Below are positions 44,337 through 52,776 of a stretch of DNA of 64,000 nucleotides, piece after piece (the first letter of the stretch is position 1; each line of letters begins with the position of its first letter). The position numbers and the translations under genes were made by a program. Under the pieces are notes generated by a model that was given only the letters and a program-made list of their open reading frames with translations, made no database searches and was not told where the DNA came from. Location of the stretch: contig NZ_CP160403.1 of assembly GCF_040782645.1 (NCBI RefSeq), positions 6,979,001-7,043,000 of the forward strand, read 5' to 3'. Source of the stretch: Streptomyces sp. HUAS ZL42 (lineage in GTDB: Bacteria; Actinomycetota; Actinomycetes; Streptomycetales; Streptomycetaceae).

Positions 44337-45574
44337 TGCGCGCCTCCCGTCCGCGGTACCACCGGAGCGGCGACCAGGTTCTGGACGTAGGAGTCGAACC
44401 ACCGGCCGTTGCCGAGCGTGTTGGTGAAGACCCGGACGTACGGCGCGAGCAGCTTGATGCTGCGGTCCAGGCTGGACTGGTTGCGTTGCAGCATCTCGAC
44501 CACGCGGTTGAGGCCCTTGAGCGCGGGCCCGATCTCCTTCTCGTTGTCCTCGACCAGGCCGGAGAGCTCGATGCCGAGCAGGGCGGAGGTCTTGAGCAGT
44601 TTGCTGATCGCCTGGCGCCGCTTGCTGATCTCCGTGAACAGCTTGTCGCCGTCCTTGATCAGGGCGGTGAAGTCCTCGGTGTGCTCGGCCAGTACGCCCG
44701 TGACCCCGTTCGCGTGGTCGAGGAGCTCGCCCAGCGCCTTGTCGCGCGAGGCCACCGTCCGGGAGATCTGCGACAGGCCCTTGATGGACGCCTTCACCTC
44801 GGCGGGTGAGTCCTGGAAGGTGGTGGAGATGGTGTCCAGGGCCTGCGCCACCCGGTCGGTGTCGACGTCCTCGGTCGTCGTGGTGAGATCGCTGAACGCC
44901 TGGACGACGTCGTACGCCGAGACAGTCCTGTTCAGCGGGATCTCGCTGCCCGGCTTCAGTTGCCCCGGGCCCTTGGGGTGCAGCGCGAGGAACTTCGCGC
45001 CGAGGATCGTCTTGACCCGGATCGACGCGCCGGTCTCCGAGCCGAACTTCGGGTCGCCCTTGATCTTGAAGGTGACTTTGACGTGGTCCCCGTCCAGGTC
45101 GACGTCCTCGACCTTGCCGACCTTGACGCCTGCGATCCGCACCTCGTCGCCGGGCTTGAGGCCGCCCGCCTCCGAGAATGCCGCGCTGTACGTCTCGCCG
45201 CCGCCGATCAGCGGCAGGTTGTCGGCGTTGAACGCGGCCATGGTCAGCAGTGCGAGGGTGGTGAGGCCTACAGCCCCGATGACGACGGGGTTGCGGTCGC
45301 GGAAGGGGATCAGGCGGGGGCGGCGCAGCCGTATGCGCGGAAGCCTGGGCGGGTCGACACGGACCTTCATCAGTGGTTGGGGGCGGGGTGCCCGGCGCGG
45401 CAGGAGCCGCACCCTTGGGACCCGTATGCGAGGCGGGTCGACACGGACCCTCATCAACGGCTGCGGGCCGGGTGTCCGGCGCGGCAGGAGCCGTATCTTC
45501 GGAAGCCCGGGCAGTCGAGGCGGGTCGATACGCACCTTCATCAAAGGCTCCGGGCGGCGGTTCTTACGGCTCAT
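44333..45574 (-). CDS. mceC: Mce family protein, MceC position, with repeated N-terminal extension
   Basis: A 413-residue protein from ATG 45574. Before the membrane anchor (NPVVIGAVGLTTLALLTMAAF, about residues 94-114) lies a basic, proline-rich cytoplasmic extension of about 90 residues. It is made of three tandem units beginning PLMKVRxDPPR at residues 10, 39 and 67. Typical Mce subunits have only a few residues before the anchor. The MCE domain runs YSAAFSEAGGLKPGDEVRIAGVKVGKV to IRVKTILGAKFLALHP, followed by the helical region. It overlaps its neighbours by 4 nt. The extension may contact MceG or other cytoplasmic parts. Confidence 0.88.
   Translation of the reverse strand: MSRKNRRPEPLMKVRIDPPRLPGLPKIRLLPRRTPGPQPLMRVRVDPPRIRVPRVRLLPRRAPRPQPLMKVRVDPPRLPRIRLRRPRLIPFRDRNPVVIGAVGLTTLALLTMAAFNADNLPLIGGGETYSAAFSEAGGLKPGDEVRIAGVKVGKVEDVDLDGDHVKVTFKIKGDPKFGSETGASIRVKTILGAKFLALHPKGPGQLKPGSEIPLNRTVSAYDVVQAFSDLTTTTEDVDTDRVAQALDTISTTFQDSPAEVKASIKGLSQISRTVASRDKALGELLDHANGVTGVLAEHTEDFTALIKDGDKLFTEISKRRQAISKLLKTSALLGIELSGLVEDNEKEIGPALKGLNRVVEMLQRNQSSLDRSIKLLAPYVRVFTNTLGNGRWFDSYVQNLVAAPVVPRTGGAQ
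45304..45553 (-). repeat. Three tandem ~85-bp repeats encoding the MceC N-terminal extension
   Basis: Units start at the PLM codons for residues 10, 39 and 67 (periods of 29 and 28 codons). Each carries a PLMKVRVDPPR core, and the first two end with RLLPRR. Confidence 0.8.
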
Positions 45575-46593
45575 GCCCCGCACCTCGCCCTCGCCACGTG
45601 CAGCTGGGGAGTGAGCACCTGCTTCGTCTTCGGCAGCACGATCCGGCCGTCGAAGTCGCAGAGGTAGAAGTTGAACCACGAGCCGTAGGACGCCGTCCCC
45701 GTCAGCTCGTTGAGCTTGTTCGGCAGCCGCTTCAGCACGCCCTCCACGGTCTTTTCGTTGTCGTTCAGCGTTCCGGTGAGATCGGTCAGCCCGGCGATGT
45801 CGTCCTTGAGGGCGGGACGGGCGTCCTTGAGCAGCCCCGAGGTGGCCTCCGTCAGGTCGCCGATGTTCACCAGCGACTCCCCGATGGGCCCCCGGTCGGC
45901 GGACAGGCCCGAGATGACCCGCCGCAGCTGCTTGAGCAGCCCGGAGAAGCGGGTGCCCCGCTTGTCGAGGGTCTCCAGGACGGTGTTGAGGTTGTCGATC
46001 ACCGAGCCGATCAGCTCGTCACGGCCCGCCAGCGTCGTGGTGAGCGAGGCCGTGTGCACGAGCAGGCTGTTGACGGTGCCGCCCTCGCCCTGGAGCGTCT
46101 TGATGATCTCGGTGGCGAGCTGGTTGACGTCCTGCGGGCTGAGCGCGGCGAACAGCGGCTTGAAGCCGTTCAGCAGCGCGTTGAGGTCCAGCGCCGGCTG
46201 GGTGCGCGACAGCGGGATCGTGGCGCCCGGCTTCAGCCGGGTGTCGTCGCCCGCGCCCTCGGTGAGCGCGACATAGCGCTGTCCTACGAGGTTGCGGTAG
46301 CGGATGACCGCGTGGGTGCCCGCGAGCAGCGGCCGGTCGGCGCCGACCGTGAAGGTGACCTCCGCCAGCGTGCGGTCCTTGATCCGGATGCCCTCGACCT
46401 CGCCGACCCGCACTCCGGCGACGCGGATGTCGTCGCCCTTCTCCAGGCCGGTGACGTCGCTGAACACCGCGTGGTAGGTGCGCTCCGGGGTCAGCGAGAT
46501 GTTGACGATGGTGGCGGCGAGCAGGGCCGTGGCCAGGATCGTCACCAGGGCGAACAGGCTGAACTTGATGAGAGGAGCGGCGGTCTGCCTCAT
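45571..46593 (-). CDS. mceB: Mce family protein, MceB position
   Basis: A 340-residue protein from ATG 46593 (4-nt overlap with the mceA stop). Anchor LIKFSLFALVTILATALLAATIV at residues 8-30. MCE domain YHAVFSDVTGLEKGDDIRVAGVRVGEV through VIRYRNLVGQRYVALTEG. The needle region includes LDLNALLNGFKPLFAALSPQDVNQLATEII, a motif shared by actinobacterial MceB proteins. It ends with a conserved GSWFNFYLCDFDGRIVLP and a terminal Cys. The upstream part of the long open frame that contains it lies inside mceA and is a shadow. Confidence 0.9.
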   Translation of the reverse strand: MRQTAAPLIKFSLFALVTILATALLAATIVNISLTPERTYHAVFSDVTGLEKGDDIRVAGVRVGEVEGIRIKDRTLAEVTFTVGADRPLLAGTHAVIRYRNLVGQRYVALTEGAGDDTRLKPGATIPLSRTQPALDLNALLNGFKPLFAALSPQDVNQLATEIIKTLQGEGGTVNSLLVHTASLTTTLAGRDELIGSVIDNLNTVLETLDKRGTRFSGLLKQLRRVISGLSADRGPIGESLVNIGDLTEATSGLLKDARPALKDDIAGLTDLTGTLNDNEKTVEGVLKRLPNKLNELTGTASYGSWFNFYLCDFDGRIVLPKTKQVLTPQLHVARARCGA

Positions 46594-47837
46594 GCGACGC
46601 TCACCGCCGTCCCGCGTGCCATCGGCCCGAACAGCAGGGTCGCGACCGGCGGCACCTCGTCGGCGGGCACGCCCATGACCGGGGCCACGAGCGAGCCGAC
46701 GGCGCGCTGCTCGGCCCGGGTGGCGGAGACACCGAGCGGACCCCCGGACGAACTCCCGTTCCGCGAACCGTCGTCGAGATGCGCGCCCGGTGCCGGTACG
46801 GGCGGGCCGGGCAGGTTGCGGCAGTTGGGCCCCGACCGCTCGCCGTAGCGCGGGTACTCGCCGGGCTCGTACGCCCCCTGCGGCCGGACCACCTCGAGCG
46901 TGATGTGCATCTTGCCGCCCCGGAACGCCTGCTCGGAGGCCTTCTCCTGACGGACCAGGCCGGCGAAGAGACAGGGGTACTCGGGGGAGTAGCGGGCGAA
47001 CAGCTCCAGCGTGGGGCGGGAGACCTCGCCGAGGGTGATCAGGCGGCCGCCGTTGGCGTCGAGGAAGCCGTCCGCGGTGCCCGCCGTGGTGGCCGTCGTC
47101 CTGAGCGCGGACGCGAGCTGCTCCCGCTGCTCGACGATCGTCCGGCTGGTGGTGACGGTGTTGCGCAGGATCGCCAGCAGGTCGGGCGCCGCCTCGTCGT
47201 ACACCTCGGCGACCTCGGCCAGACGGGCGAAGTCCTCGGTGAGGGACGGCAGATGGGGATTGAGCCGGTGCAGGTAGTCCTCCACGCGTGTGAGGTTGTC
47301 GCCGATCCGGTCGCCGCGCCCCTCGAGGGCGGTGGCGAACGCGGAGAGCGTGGCGTTGAGCTTGCCGGGCTGCACGGTCCGCAGCAGCGGCAGCAGGTCG
47401 TTCATCAGCTGCTGCAGCTCGATGCCGACGCGGGTGCGGTCCTGGGTGATGACGTCCCCGGCGCGGACGGGACGCGCCGAGGAGCGGGCGGGCGCCACCA
47501 GGTCGACGTACTTCTCGCCGAACAGCGTCTTGGGCAGCAGGCGCGCGTGCACGTCGGACGGGATGTACTCGACGTACTCCGGCTTGAGCGCGATGTCGAG
47601 CGTCGCCTTGCTGCCGTCCGTGTGCACCGAGCGCACCTCGCCGACCAGCAGCCCGCGCAGTTTGACGTCGGCGCGCGGATCGAGCTGGTTGCCGAGGCTG
47701 TCGGCCTCCAGCTTGATCCGTACGGCAGGGGTGAACACCTGCCGGTACACGGCGACGGACAGGGACAGCAACAGGGCCAGCACGACGAGGAACACCACGC
47801 CGTACAACCGCAGTCTCAGCACCCTCATACGGCTCAC
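46590..47837 (-). CDS. mceA: Mce family protein, MceA position
   Basis: A 415-residue protein from GTG 47837, overlapping the second permease stop by 4 nt; ATG 47828 is a possible alternative. Anchor LRLYGVVFLVVLALLLSLSVAVY. MCE domain RIKLEADSLGNQLDPRADVKLRGLLVGEV with LLPKTLFGEKYVDLVAP; the long insertion and length agree with the A subunit. The tail is a Pro/Gly/Ser-rich segment ending VATLLFGPMARGTAVSVA. MceA heads the ring of MCE subunits that receives substrate at the cell surface. Confidence 0.9.
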   Translation of the reverse strand: MSRMRVLRLRLYGVVFLVVLALLLSLSVAVYRQVFTPAVRIKLEADSLGNQLDPRADVKLRGLLVGEVRSVHTDGSKATLDIALKPEYVEYIPSDVHARLLPKTLFGEKYVDLVAPARSSARPVRAGDVITQDRTRVGIELQQLMNDLLPLLRTVQPGKLNATLSAFATALEGRGDRIGDNLTRVEDYLHRLNPHLPSLTEDFARLAEVAEVYDEAAPDLLAILRNTVTTSRTIVEQREQLASALRTTATTAGTADGFLDANGGRLITLGEVSRPTLELFARYSPEYPCLFAGLVRQEKASEQAFRGGKMHITLEVVRPQGAYEPGEYPRYGERSGPNCRNLPGPPVPAPGAHLDDGSRNGSSSGGPLGVSATRAEQRAVGSLVAPVMGVPADEVPPVATLLFGPMARGTAVSVA

Positions 47838-48658
47838 CCCGCAATCCGCACGGTCGTGTTGGCGCCCCAGATCGCCAACGACAGGAAGAAATCAAGGACG
47901 TTGATCGCCACGATCGACGTGCGCACCGCGCGGCCCACCGCGACGCCGACGCCCGCCGGGCCGCCGCTCGCGTAGTAGCCGTAGAAGCAGTGCACGAGGA
48001 TGATCAGGACGGCGAAGACGAGTACCTTGCCGAAGGACCACAGCACGTCGACCGGGGGCAGGTACTGCTGGAAGTAGTGGTCGTAGGTGCCGGCCGACTG
48101 CCCGTAGTAGCCGGTGGTGATGGTGCGGGCGGCGAGGTACGAGGACAGCAGGCCGACCACGTACAGCGGGATCACGGCGACGAACCCGGCGATCATCCGG
48201 GTGGTCACCAGGAACGGCAGCGAGGGCACGCCCATGACCTCCAGGGCGTCGGTCTCCTCGCTGATCCGCATGGCGCCGAGCTGGGCGGTGAAGCCCGCAC
48301 CGACGGTCGCGGAGAGCGCGAGGCCGGCCACCAGCGGGGCGATCTCCCGGGTGTTGAAGTACGCCGACAGGAACGCCACGAAGTTGGAGGTGCCGAGCTG
48401 GTTGAGGGCGGCGTACCCCTGCAGGCCCACCTCCGTGCCCGTGAAGAAGGAGAGGAAGGCGATGACGCCGACCGTGCCGCCCACGACGGCGAGGGCGCCG
48501 CGGCCGAAGCTCACCTCCGCGAGCAGCCGCAGGATCTCCTTCTTGTAGCGGCGCAGGGTGCGGCCGGTCCACGCGAGCGAGCGGCCGTAGAAGGAGAGCT
48601 GCGTGCCGAGCGCTTCGAGGGAGCGCAGAGGGCGTTCGAGGAGTCTTTGGGGTCGCAT
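47834..48658 (-). CDS. yrbEB: YrbE/MlaE-family ABC permease, second subunit
   Basis: A 274-residue integral membrane protein with the YrbE/MlaE fold. Helices include ALAVVGGTVGVIAFLSFFTG and TRMIAGFVAVIPLYVVGLLSSYLAA. The conserved cytoplasmic coupling segment AGFTAQLGAMRISEETDALEVMGV is present; the EExDAL motif interacts with the MceG ATPase. It starts 3 nt after the first permease and overlaps mceA by 4 nt. With the other YrbE protein it forms the membrane channel of the Mce importer. Confidence 0.92.
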   Translation of the reverse strand: MRPQRLLERPLRSLEALGTQLSFYGRSLAWTGRTLRRYKKEILRLLAEVSFGRGALAVVGGTVGVIAFLSFFTGTEVGLQGYAALNQLGTSNFVAFLSAYFNTREIAPLVAGLALSATVGAGFTAQLGAMRISEETDALEVMGVPSLPFLVTTRMIAGFVAVIPLYVVGLLSSYLAARTITTGYYGQSAGTYDHYFQQYLPPVDVLWSFGKVLVFAVLIILVHCFYGYYASGGPAGVGVAVGRAVRTSIVAINVLDFFLSLAIWGANTTVRIAG

Positions 48659-48661
48659 GGC

Positions 48662-49432
48662 CTAACCCCTCTGCGGGACGACTTGGAAGTACACCGCGGT
48701 CATCACGAAGTTCGTCACGAACAGCAACATGAAGGTGATCACCACCGACTGGTTCACGGCGTCGCCCACGCCCTTCGGGCCGCCCTTCGCCGTAAGTCCC
48801 TTGTACGAGGCGACGATCGCGGCGATCGCGCCGAACACCAGCGCCTTGATCTCGGCCGCCCACAGGTCGGAGAGCTGGGCGAGCGTGGTGAAGGAGGCGA
48901 GGTAGGCGCCCGGGGTGCCGTTCTGCAGGACGACGTTGAAGAAATAGCCGCCCGCGACGCCGACCACCGAGACCAGACCGTTGAGCAGTACCGCCACCAC
49001 CATCGACGCGAGGACCCGGGGCACGACCAGACGGTGGATGGGGTCGATGCCCAGCACCTGCATCGCGTCGATCTCCTCGCGGATCTTCCGCGCCCCCAGG
49101 TCCGCGCAGATCGCCGTGCCGCCGGCGCCGGCGATCAGCAGCGCGGTGACGATCGGCGAGGCCTCCCGCAGCACCGCCAGGACCGAGGCGGCCCCGGAGA
49201 AGGACTGGGCGCCCAGCTGCCGGGTCAGACTGCCGATCTGCAGCGCGATGACCGCGCCGAAGGGGATAGACACGAGGGCGGTGGGGAGGATCGTGACGCT
49301 CGCGACGAACCAGGCCTGCTGGATGAACTCCCTTGCCTGGAAAGGGCGTCGGGGCATGGTCCGGACGACGTCCAGGGCCATGGCGAACAGATTCCCCGAG
49401 TGCCTGAGCGCCCCGGTCGGTGAGAGGCTCAT
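48662..49432 (-). CDS. yrbEA: YrbE/MlaE-family ABC permease, first subunit
   Basis: A 256-residue membrane protein from ATG 49432, overlapping the mceG stop (ATGA). The conserved coupling motif reads GTAICADLGARKIREEIDAMQVLGIDPIHRLVVPRVLA. Helices around ILPTALVSIPFGAVIALQIG, VVAVLLNGLVSVVGVAGGYFF and the C-terminal VVITFMLLFVTNFVMTAVYF complete the fold. The longer upstream reading extends into mceG and is not needed. It pairs with the next gene product. Confidence 0.92.
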   Translation of the reverse strand: MSLSPTGALRHSGNLFAMALDVVRTMPRRPFQAREFIQQAWFVASVTILPTALVSIPFGAVIALQIGSLTRQLGAQSFSGAASVLAVLREASPIVTALLIAGAGGTAICADLGARKIREEIDAMQVLGIDPIHRLVVPRVLASMVVAVLLNGLVSVVGVAGGYFFNVVLQNGTPGAYLASFTTLAQLSDLWAAEIKALVFGAIAAIVASYKGLTAKGGPKGVGDAVNQSVVITFMLLFVTNFVMTAVYFQVVPQRG

Positions 49433-50358
49433 GCGCCGGTCACCGCCTTCCGGTGCAGCTCGGCCTCGCGTCTCGCGATCGCCTCCCAACGGGGCGGCCG
49501 GGTGATGCCAGGCCCCGGCAGCAGGCGGGGCGTCATCTCCTGCACGGGCGCTCTGTCGACGAGTTCGGCGAGCTCCTGCTTCACCTGCGCGGCGTCCTTC
49601 TCCTCCGCCATGCCGATCGGGCCCTGCATCCGGCCGTTCAGGAACTGCCGTACGACCGGTTCGTCGCTGTTCAGCAGCCGCTCGCGCGGCCCGAACATGA
49701 CCAGCTCGCGGCGGAACAGCAGGCCGATGTTGTCCGGCACCTGGCGGGCGGAGGCGATGTCGTGCGTGACGATCAGGAAGGTCGCGTCGATCTGGGCGTT
49801 GAGGTCGACGATGAGCTGGTTGAGGTAGGCGACGCGCACCGGGTCCAGGCCCGAGTCGGGTTCGTCGAAGAGGATGATCTCCGGGTCCAGGACGAGTGCC
49901 CGTGCCAGCCCGGCCCGCTTGCGCATGCCGCCGGAGATCTCACCGGGCAGCTTCCCCTCGGAGCCGATCAGCCCGACCATGTCCATCTTCTCCAGGACGA
50001 TGCGCCGGATCTCGCTCTCGGACTTGCGGGTGTGCTCACGCAGCGGGAACGCGATGTTGTCGTACAGGTTCATCGAGCCGAACAGCGCGCCGTCCTGGAA
50101 CAGCACGCCGAACAGCTTCCGCACCTCGTACAGCTCGTGCTCGCGCAGCCTGGTGATGTCACGGCCGGCGATCTTCACCGACCCCCGGTCCGGCTTCAGC
50201 AGGCCGACGAGCGTCTTGAGGAACACCGACTTGCCCGTGCCCGAGGGGCCGAGCATGACCGATACCTCCCCGGCGGGCAGCGTCAGCGAGACGTCCTGCC
50301 AGATGACCTGGTGACCGAAGGACTTGGTCAGCCCTTCCACACAGATCTCGACACCCAT
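49429..50358 (-). CDS. mceG: Mce transporter ATPase MceG (Mkl/MlaF-like)
   Basis: A 309-residue ABC ATPase, first gene of the Mce operon. Walker A GPSGTGKS at residues 37-44, signature EISGGMRKRAGLARAL, Walker B IILFDEPDSGLDPVRVAYL and H-loop VTHD. An extension of about 60 residues after the ATPase core (PVVRQFLNGRMQGPIG to the end) is typical of MceG. I chose ATG 50358 because AAGGG lies 8 nt before it; an in-frame GTG at 50367 is the alternative. It powers lipid import through the YrbE pair and the MceA-F ring. A candidate ECF-type promoter lies about 35 bp upstream. Confidence 0.93.
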   Translation of the reverse strand: MGVEICVEGLTKSFGHQVIWQDVSLTLPAGEVSVMLGPSGTGKSVFLKTLVGLLKPDRGSVKIAGRDITRLREHELYEVRKLFGVLFQDGALFGSMNLYDNIAFPLREHTRKSESEIRRIVLEKMDMVGLIGSEGKLPGEISGGMRKRAGLARALVLDPEIILFDEPDSGLDPVRVAYLNQLIVDLNAQIDATFLIVTHDIASARQVPDNIGLLFRRELVMFGPRERLLNSDEPVVRQFLNGRMQGPIGMAEEKDAAQVKQELAELVDRAPVQEMTPRLLPGPGITRPPRWEAIARREAELHRKAVTGA

Positions 50359-50393
50359 CCGGTCCACCCTTCAGCCCGCGGAGTCACCTTCGA

Positions 50394-50429
50394 CATCTGC
50401 TCTACGGGGAGGGGCGGGGCGTCCGTCGC
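50394..50429 (-). promoter_or_regulatory. Putative ECF-type promoter element upstream of mceG
   Basis: The plus strand has CATCTGCTCTACGGGG (50394-50409) and, 27 bp from its start, GTCCGTCGC (50421-50429). The minus strand therefore reads GCGACGGAC, then CCCCGTAGAGCAGATG. The identical pair with the same spacing occurs at 52662-52697. Confidence 0.55.
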
Positions 50430-50481
50430 GACGGAGGCGGATTTTTTTGAGCGGCTTTTCGGGGGGCGTTTTCCAGCGGCT

Positions 50482-51519
50482 TTACGGGGCCGAGGGGAGT
50501 GCGCTCAGGGAGGGGGCGGGGAGGGAGACGGAGGGGACGGCCGAAGTGGCGGACTCGACCGGCACGCTCGGCAGGTCCGGCAGATCCGTGACCTCGGGCA
50601 GATCGGTCACACCGGATACTCCCGGCACTCCGGGCACCCGTGGCACCTCCGGCGCCGGCACCGTGGGCAGGCCCGACACCTCCGCCAGGGACGGCACGGA
50701 CAGCGGTAGCAGCGCACTCGGATTCTCGTCCGCCCGCGGGGTGGCCGCCGCCGACGCGGACAACGGGCCGGGGGACTGCGGGGTGCGGGCCACGCCGGTG
50801 CCGTCGGGGTGGAGTGCCTCCGCGTCATGGGACACGGACGGGTGGGGCGCCGGAGCGTCGTTCGCCCCGTCGAGCGCGTACGGCAGCACGAACCCCGCCA
50901 CCGCCAGGGTCGCCGCCGCCGAGGCGGCCCCCACGGCCTGCGCCTTGCCGCTCGCCCGCAGCCGGCCATGGCCGATCAGGAACAGGGCGAAGCCCAGCGT
51001 CGCGGCGAGGGAGTTGCGCAGCGTGCGCCGGGCCCGGGCGAGCAACGACTCCACGGTCCGGTAGCTCAGCCCCATGCGCACGGCGACCTGGTTCACGTCC
51101 AGGTCCTCCGACTTCAGGCGGAGCGCCTCGGCCTGGCGCGCGGGCAGCTCCCCGCTCCGCACGGCCAGCCACCTGGCCTCGGCCCGGTCGCACACCGCCT
51201 CCTCGACGGGCACCGGGCCCGGCGCGGTGAGCGTGGGGCCGCTGCGCACCACCTCGGCCTCACGGTTGACCTGCCGGTACCGGTCGACGCACAGCCGCAT
51301 GGTCACCGTCGTCAGCCAGGCGCCGAGCCGGTCGTCGTCCAGATCCGGCCGCTCGGCGGCGCGCAGCATCGCCTCGTGTACGGCGTCCTCGGCGTCCTCC
51401 AGGCTCATCGACCTGCGCCGGGCCACCTTGAGCAGCTGCTCGCGGTGGCTCCACATGCGCCGCCAACGGTCGTCGGCCGCCGATATCTCCGCAGGCATGT
51501 CCGGCATGTCCGTCGCCAT
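50482..51519 (-). CDS. ECF-like sigma factor with a membrane anchor and Pro/Val-rich tail
   Basis: A 345-residue protein. Residues 20-85 form sigma region 2 (LEDAEDAVHEAMLRAAER and LGAWLTTVTMRLCVDRYR). Residues 118-172 form region 4 with the helix-turn-helix EDLDVNQVAVRMGLSYRTVESLLARARRTLR. A hydrophobic helix follows (QAVGAASAAATLAVAGFVLPYAL, about residues 195-217). About 125 residues of Pro/Val/Ser-rich sequence (PEVPRVPGVPGVSGV and LPDLPSVPVES) would then lie outside the membrane. A sigma factor fused to its own membrane tether suggests release or sensing of an envelope signal. It sits between the transglycosylase and mceG, all on the minus strand. Confidence 0.85.
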   Translation of the reverse strand: MATDMPDMPAEISAADDRWRRMWSHREQLLKVARRRSMSLEDAEDAVHEAMLRAAERPDLDDDRLGAWLTTVTMRLCVDRYRQVNREAEVVRSGPTLTAPGPVPVEEAVCDRAEARWLAVRSGELPARQAEALRLKSEDLDVNQVAVRMGLSYRTVESLLARARRTLRNSLAATLGFALFLIGHGRLRASGKAQAVGAASAAATLAVAGFVLPYALDGANDAPAPHPSVSHDAEALHPDGTGVARTPQSPGPLSASAAATPRADENPSALLPLSVPSLAEVSGLPTVPAPEVPRVPGVPGVSGVTDLPEVTDLPDLPSVPVESATSAVPSVSLPAPSLSALPSAP

Positions 51520-51536
51520 GAGGGCCCCTTCGCGCT

Positions 51537-51567
51537 CACCCGCCGGTCTGGTGCTGTCCGGCGGGTG
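51537..51567 (-). terminator. Stem-loop between the transglycosylase and sigma-factor genes
   Basis: A perfect 10-bp inverted repeat (CACCCGCCGG and CCGGCGGGTG) with an 11-nt loop, 6 nt past the transglycosylase stop. The sigma gene starts 17 nt further on. Confidence 0.65.
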
Positions 51568-51573
51568 GCGACA

Positions 51574-52632
51574 TTACCGCCCGGTATCCACGGTTGTGGA
51601 GGGGGTGGAGGCCATCGAGTCCACACCGTTGCTGGTCAGCGGGGCGCCGCTGGGCAGCAGGCCGGAGCCGGGCAGCTCCAGGTCCGTGCCGGGCGAGGGG
51701 AGTTGGGGATCCTCCGTCTGCACGGTGCCGGTCGACGGGCGGGACGGGGTGGGACTGGGCGAGGCGGCTGCGGACGGTGCCGGGGAGGGCACGGCGCTCG
51801 GACGGGCAGACGGCGCCGGCTTCGGGGTGGCCTTCGGCCGCGTCCGCCCGGCGCCCGCCGAGGACCCGCCGACGGAGCCGTCCGGCACCACCCGGTGCCC
51901 TTCCAGGAAGTACGCGTACCAGGCCCTGACCGTGCGCAGATACGCCTGCGAATGGTTGTAGCCGAGGATCGCCCGGTCCAGATCCGCGGGGTCGGCGAGG
52001 TCCCGCCCGCCCGCACACAGGTAGCGCCCGGCGGCCAGCGCCGCGTCGAAGACGTTGCCCGGGTCGGCCCGCCCGTCGCCGTTGCCGTCGGCGCCCCAGC
52101 GGGCCCAGGTCGACGGGATGAACTGCATCGGCCCGACCGCCCGGTCGTAGGCCGCGTCCCCGTCGTACGCGCCCCCGTCGGTGTCCCGGATGACGGCGAA
52201 GGCGCCGCCGTCCAGCCGGGGCCCGAGGATCGGCGTCACGGTCGTACCGTCCGCGGTCACCCGGCCGCCCCGCGCCTGCCCGGACTCCACCTGACCGATC
52301 GCGGCCAGCAACTGCCAGCGCAGCCGGCAGCCGGGCGCCTCACTCGCGAGCCGCTCCTCGGCCCGCCGGTAGGCGTCGAACACGGACGCGGGCAGTTCGG
52401 CGACCTCGGCCTCCGCCGATGAGCCCCGCGCGCGTTCCCCGGTCCGCAGCGGCGGCAGCTCCGTGCGGTACGGGGTGTCGCCGGAGACGCTCGCGCCGTG
52501 ACCGGCAGCCCGCTCCACGGGCGCGGAGGCCCCTGCCTGCGCCGCGCCCGGCGCCTGTGACGCGGTCAGCGCGGCCATGGCCGCCGCCGCGATCGCCGTA
52601 CCCCTGACGCGCCTGACCCTGTGCCCCACCAC
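51574..52632 (-). CDS. Secreted lytic murein transglycosylase
   Basis: A 352-residue protein from GTG 52632 (second in-frame GTG at 52629; GGGAGGGGAG ribosome site). Signal peptide RVRRVRGTAIAAAAMAALTA then AQA. The SLT-type domain has the catalytic glutamate in LLAAIGQVESGQARGG, and then YDRAVGPMQFIPSTWARWGADGNGDG, FDAALAAGRYLCAGG and AILGYNHSQAYLRTV. A Pro/Ser/Thr/Ala-rich tail of over 100 residues follows, as in wall-spanning enzymes. It cleaves peptidoglycan glycan strands. The shared promoter-like element 30 bp upstream links its expression to the Mce operon. Confidence 0.9.
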   Translation of the reverse strand: MVGHRVRRVRGTAIAAAAMAALTASQAPGAAQAGASAPVERAAGHGASVSGDTPYRTELPPLRTGERARGSSAEAEVAELPASVFDAYRRAEERLASEAPGCRLRWQLLAAIGQVESGQARGGRVTADGTTVTPILGPRLDGGAFAVIRDTDGGAYDGDAAYDRAVGPMQFIPSTWARWGADGNGDGRADPGNVFDAALAAGRYLCAGGRDLADPADLDRAILGYNHSQAYLRTVRAWYAYFLEGHRVVPDGSVGGSSAGAGRTRPKATPKPAPSARPSAVPSPAPSAAASPSPTPSRPSTGTVQTEDPQLPSPGTDLELPGSGLLPSGAPLTSNGVDSMASTPSTTVDTGR

Positions 52633-52661
52633 GTCGTGCTCCCCTCCCTGTGGGCCGTTGT

Positions 52662-52697
52662 CATCTGCTCTACGGGGGAGGGCGGGGGGTCCGTCGC
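52662..52697 (-). promoter_or_regulatory. Putative ECF-type promoter element upstream of the transglycosylase gene
   Basis: CATCTGCTCTACGGGG (52662-52677) and GTCCGTCGC (52689-52697) on the plus strand repeat the element before mceG with identical 27-bp spacing. It lies 30 bp before the GTG start. Confidence 0.55.
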
Positions 52698-52776
52698 ACG
52701 GGACGGGGAGATTTCGCTTGCGGTACGCAACTCGGCCGATGTCGTGACGGAACATCACAGTCACCAGCACAATGGC

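Noticed and set aside
47892..48863. A 323-codon minus-strand frame across both YrbE genes
   Set aside because: It is Arg-rich and out of frame with both permeases, whose helices are clear in their own frames.
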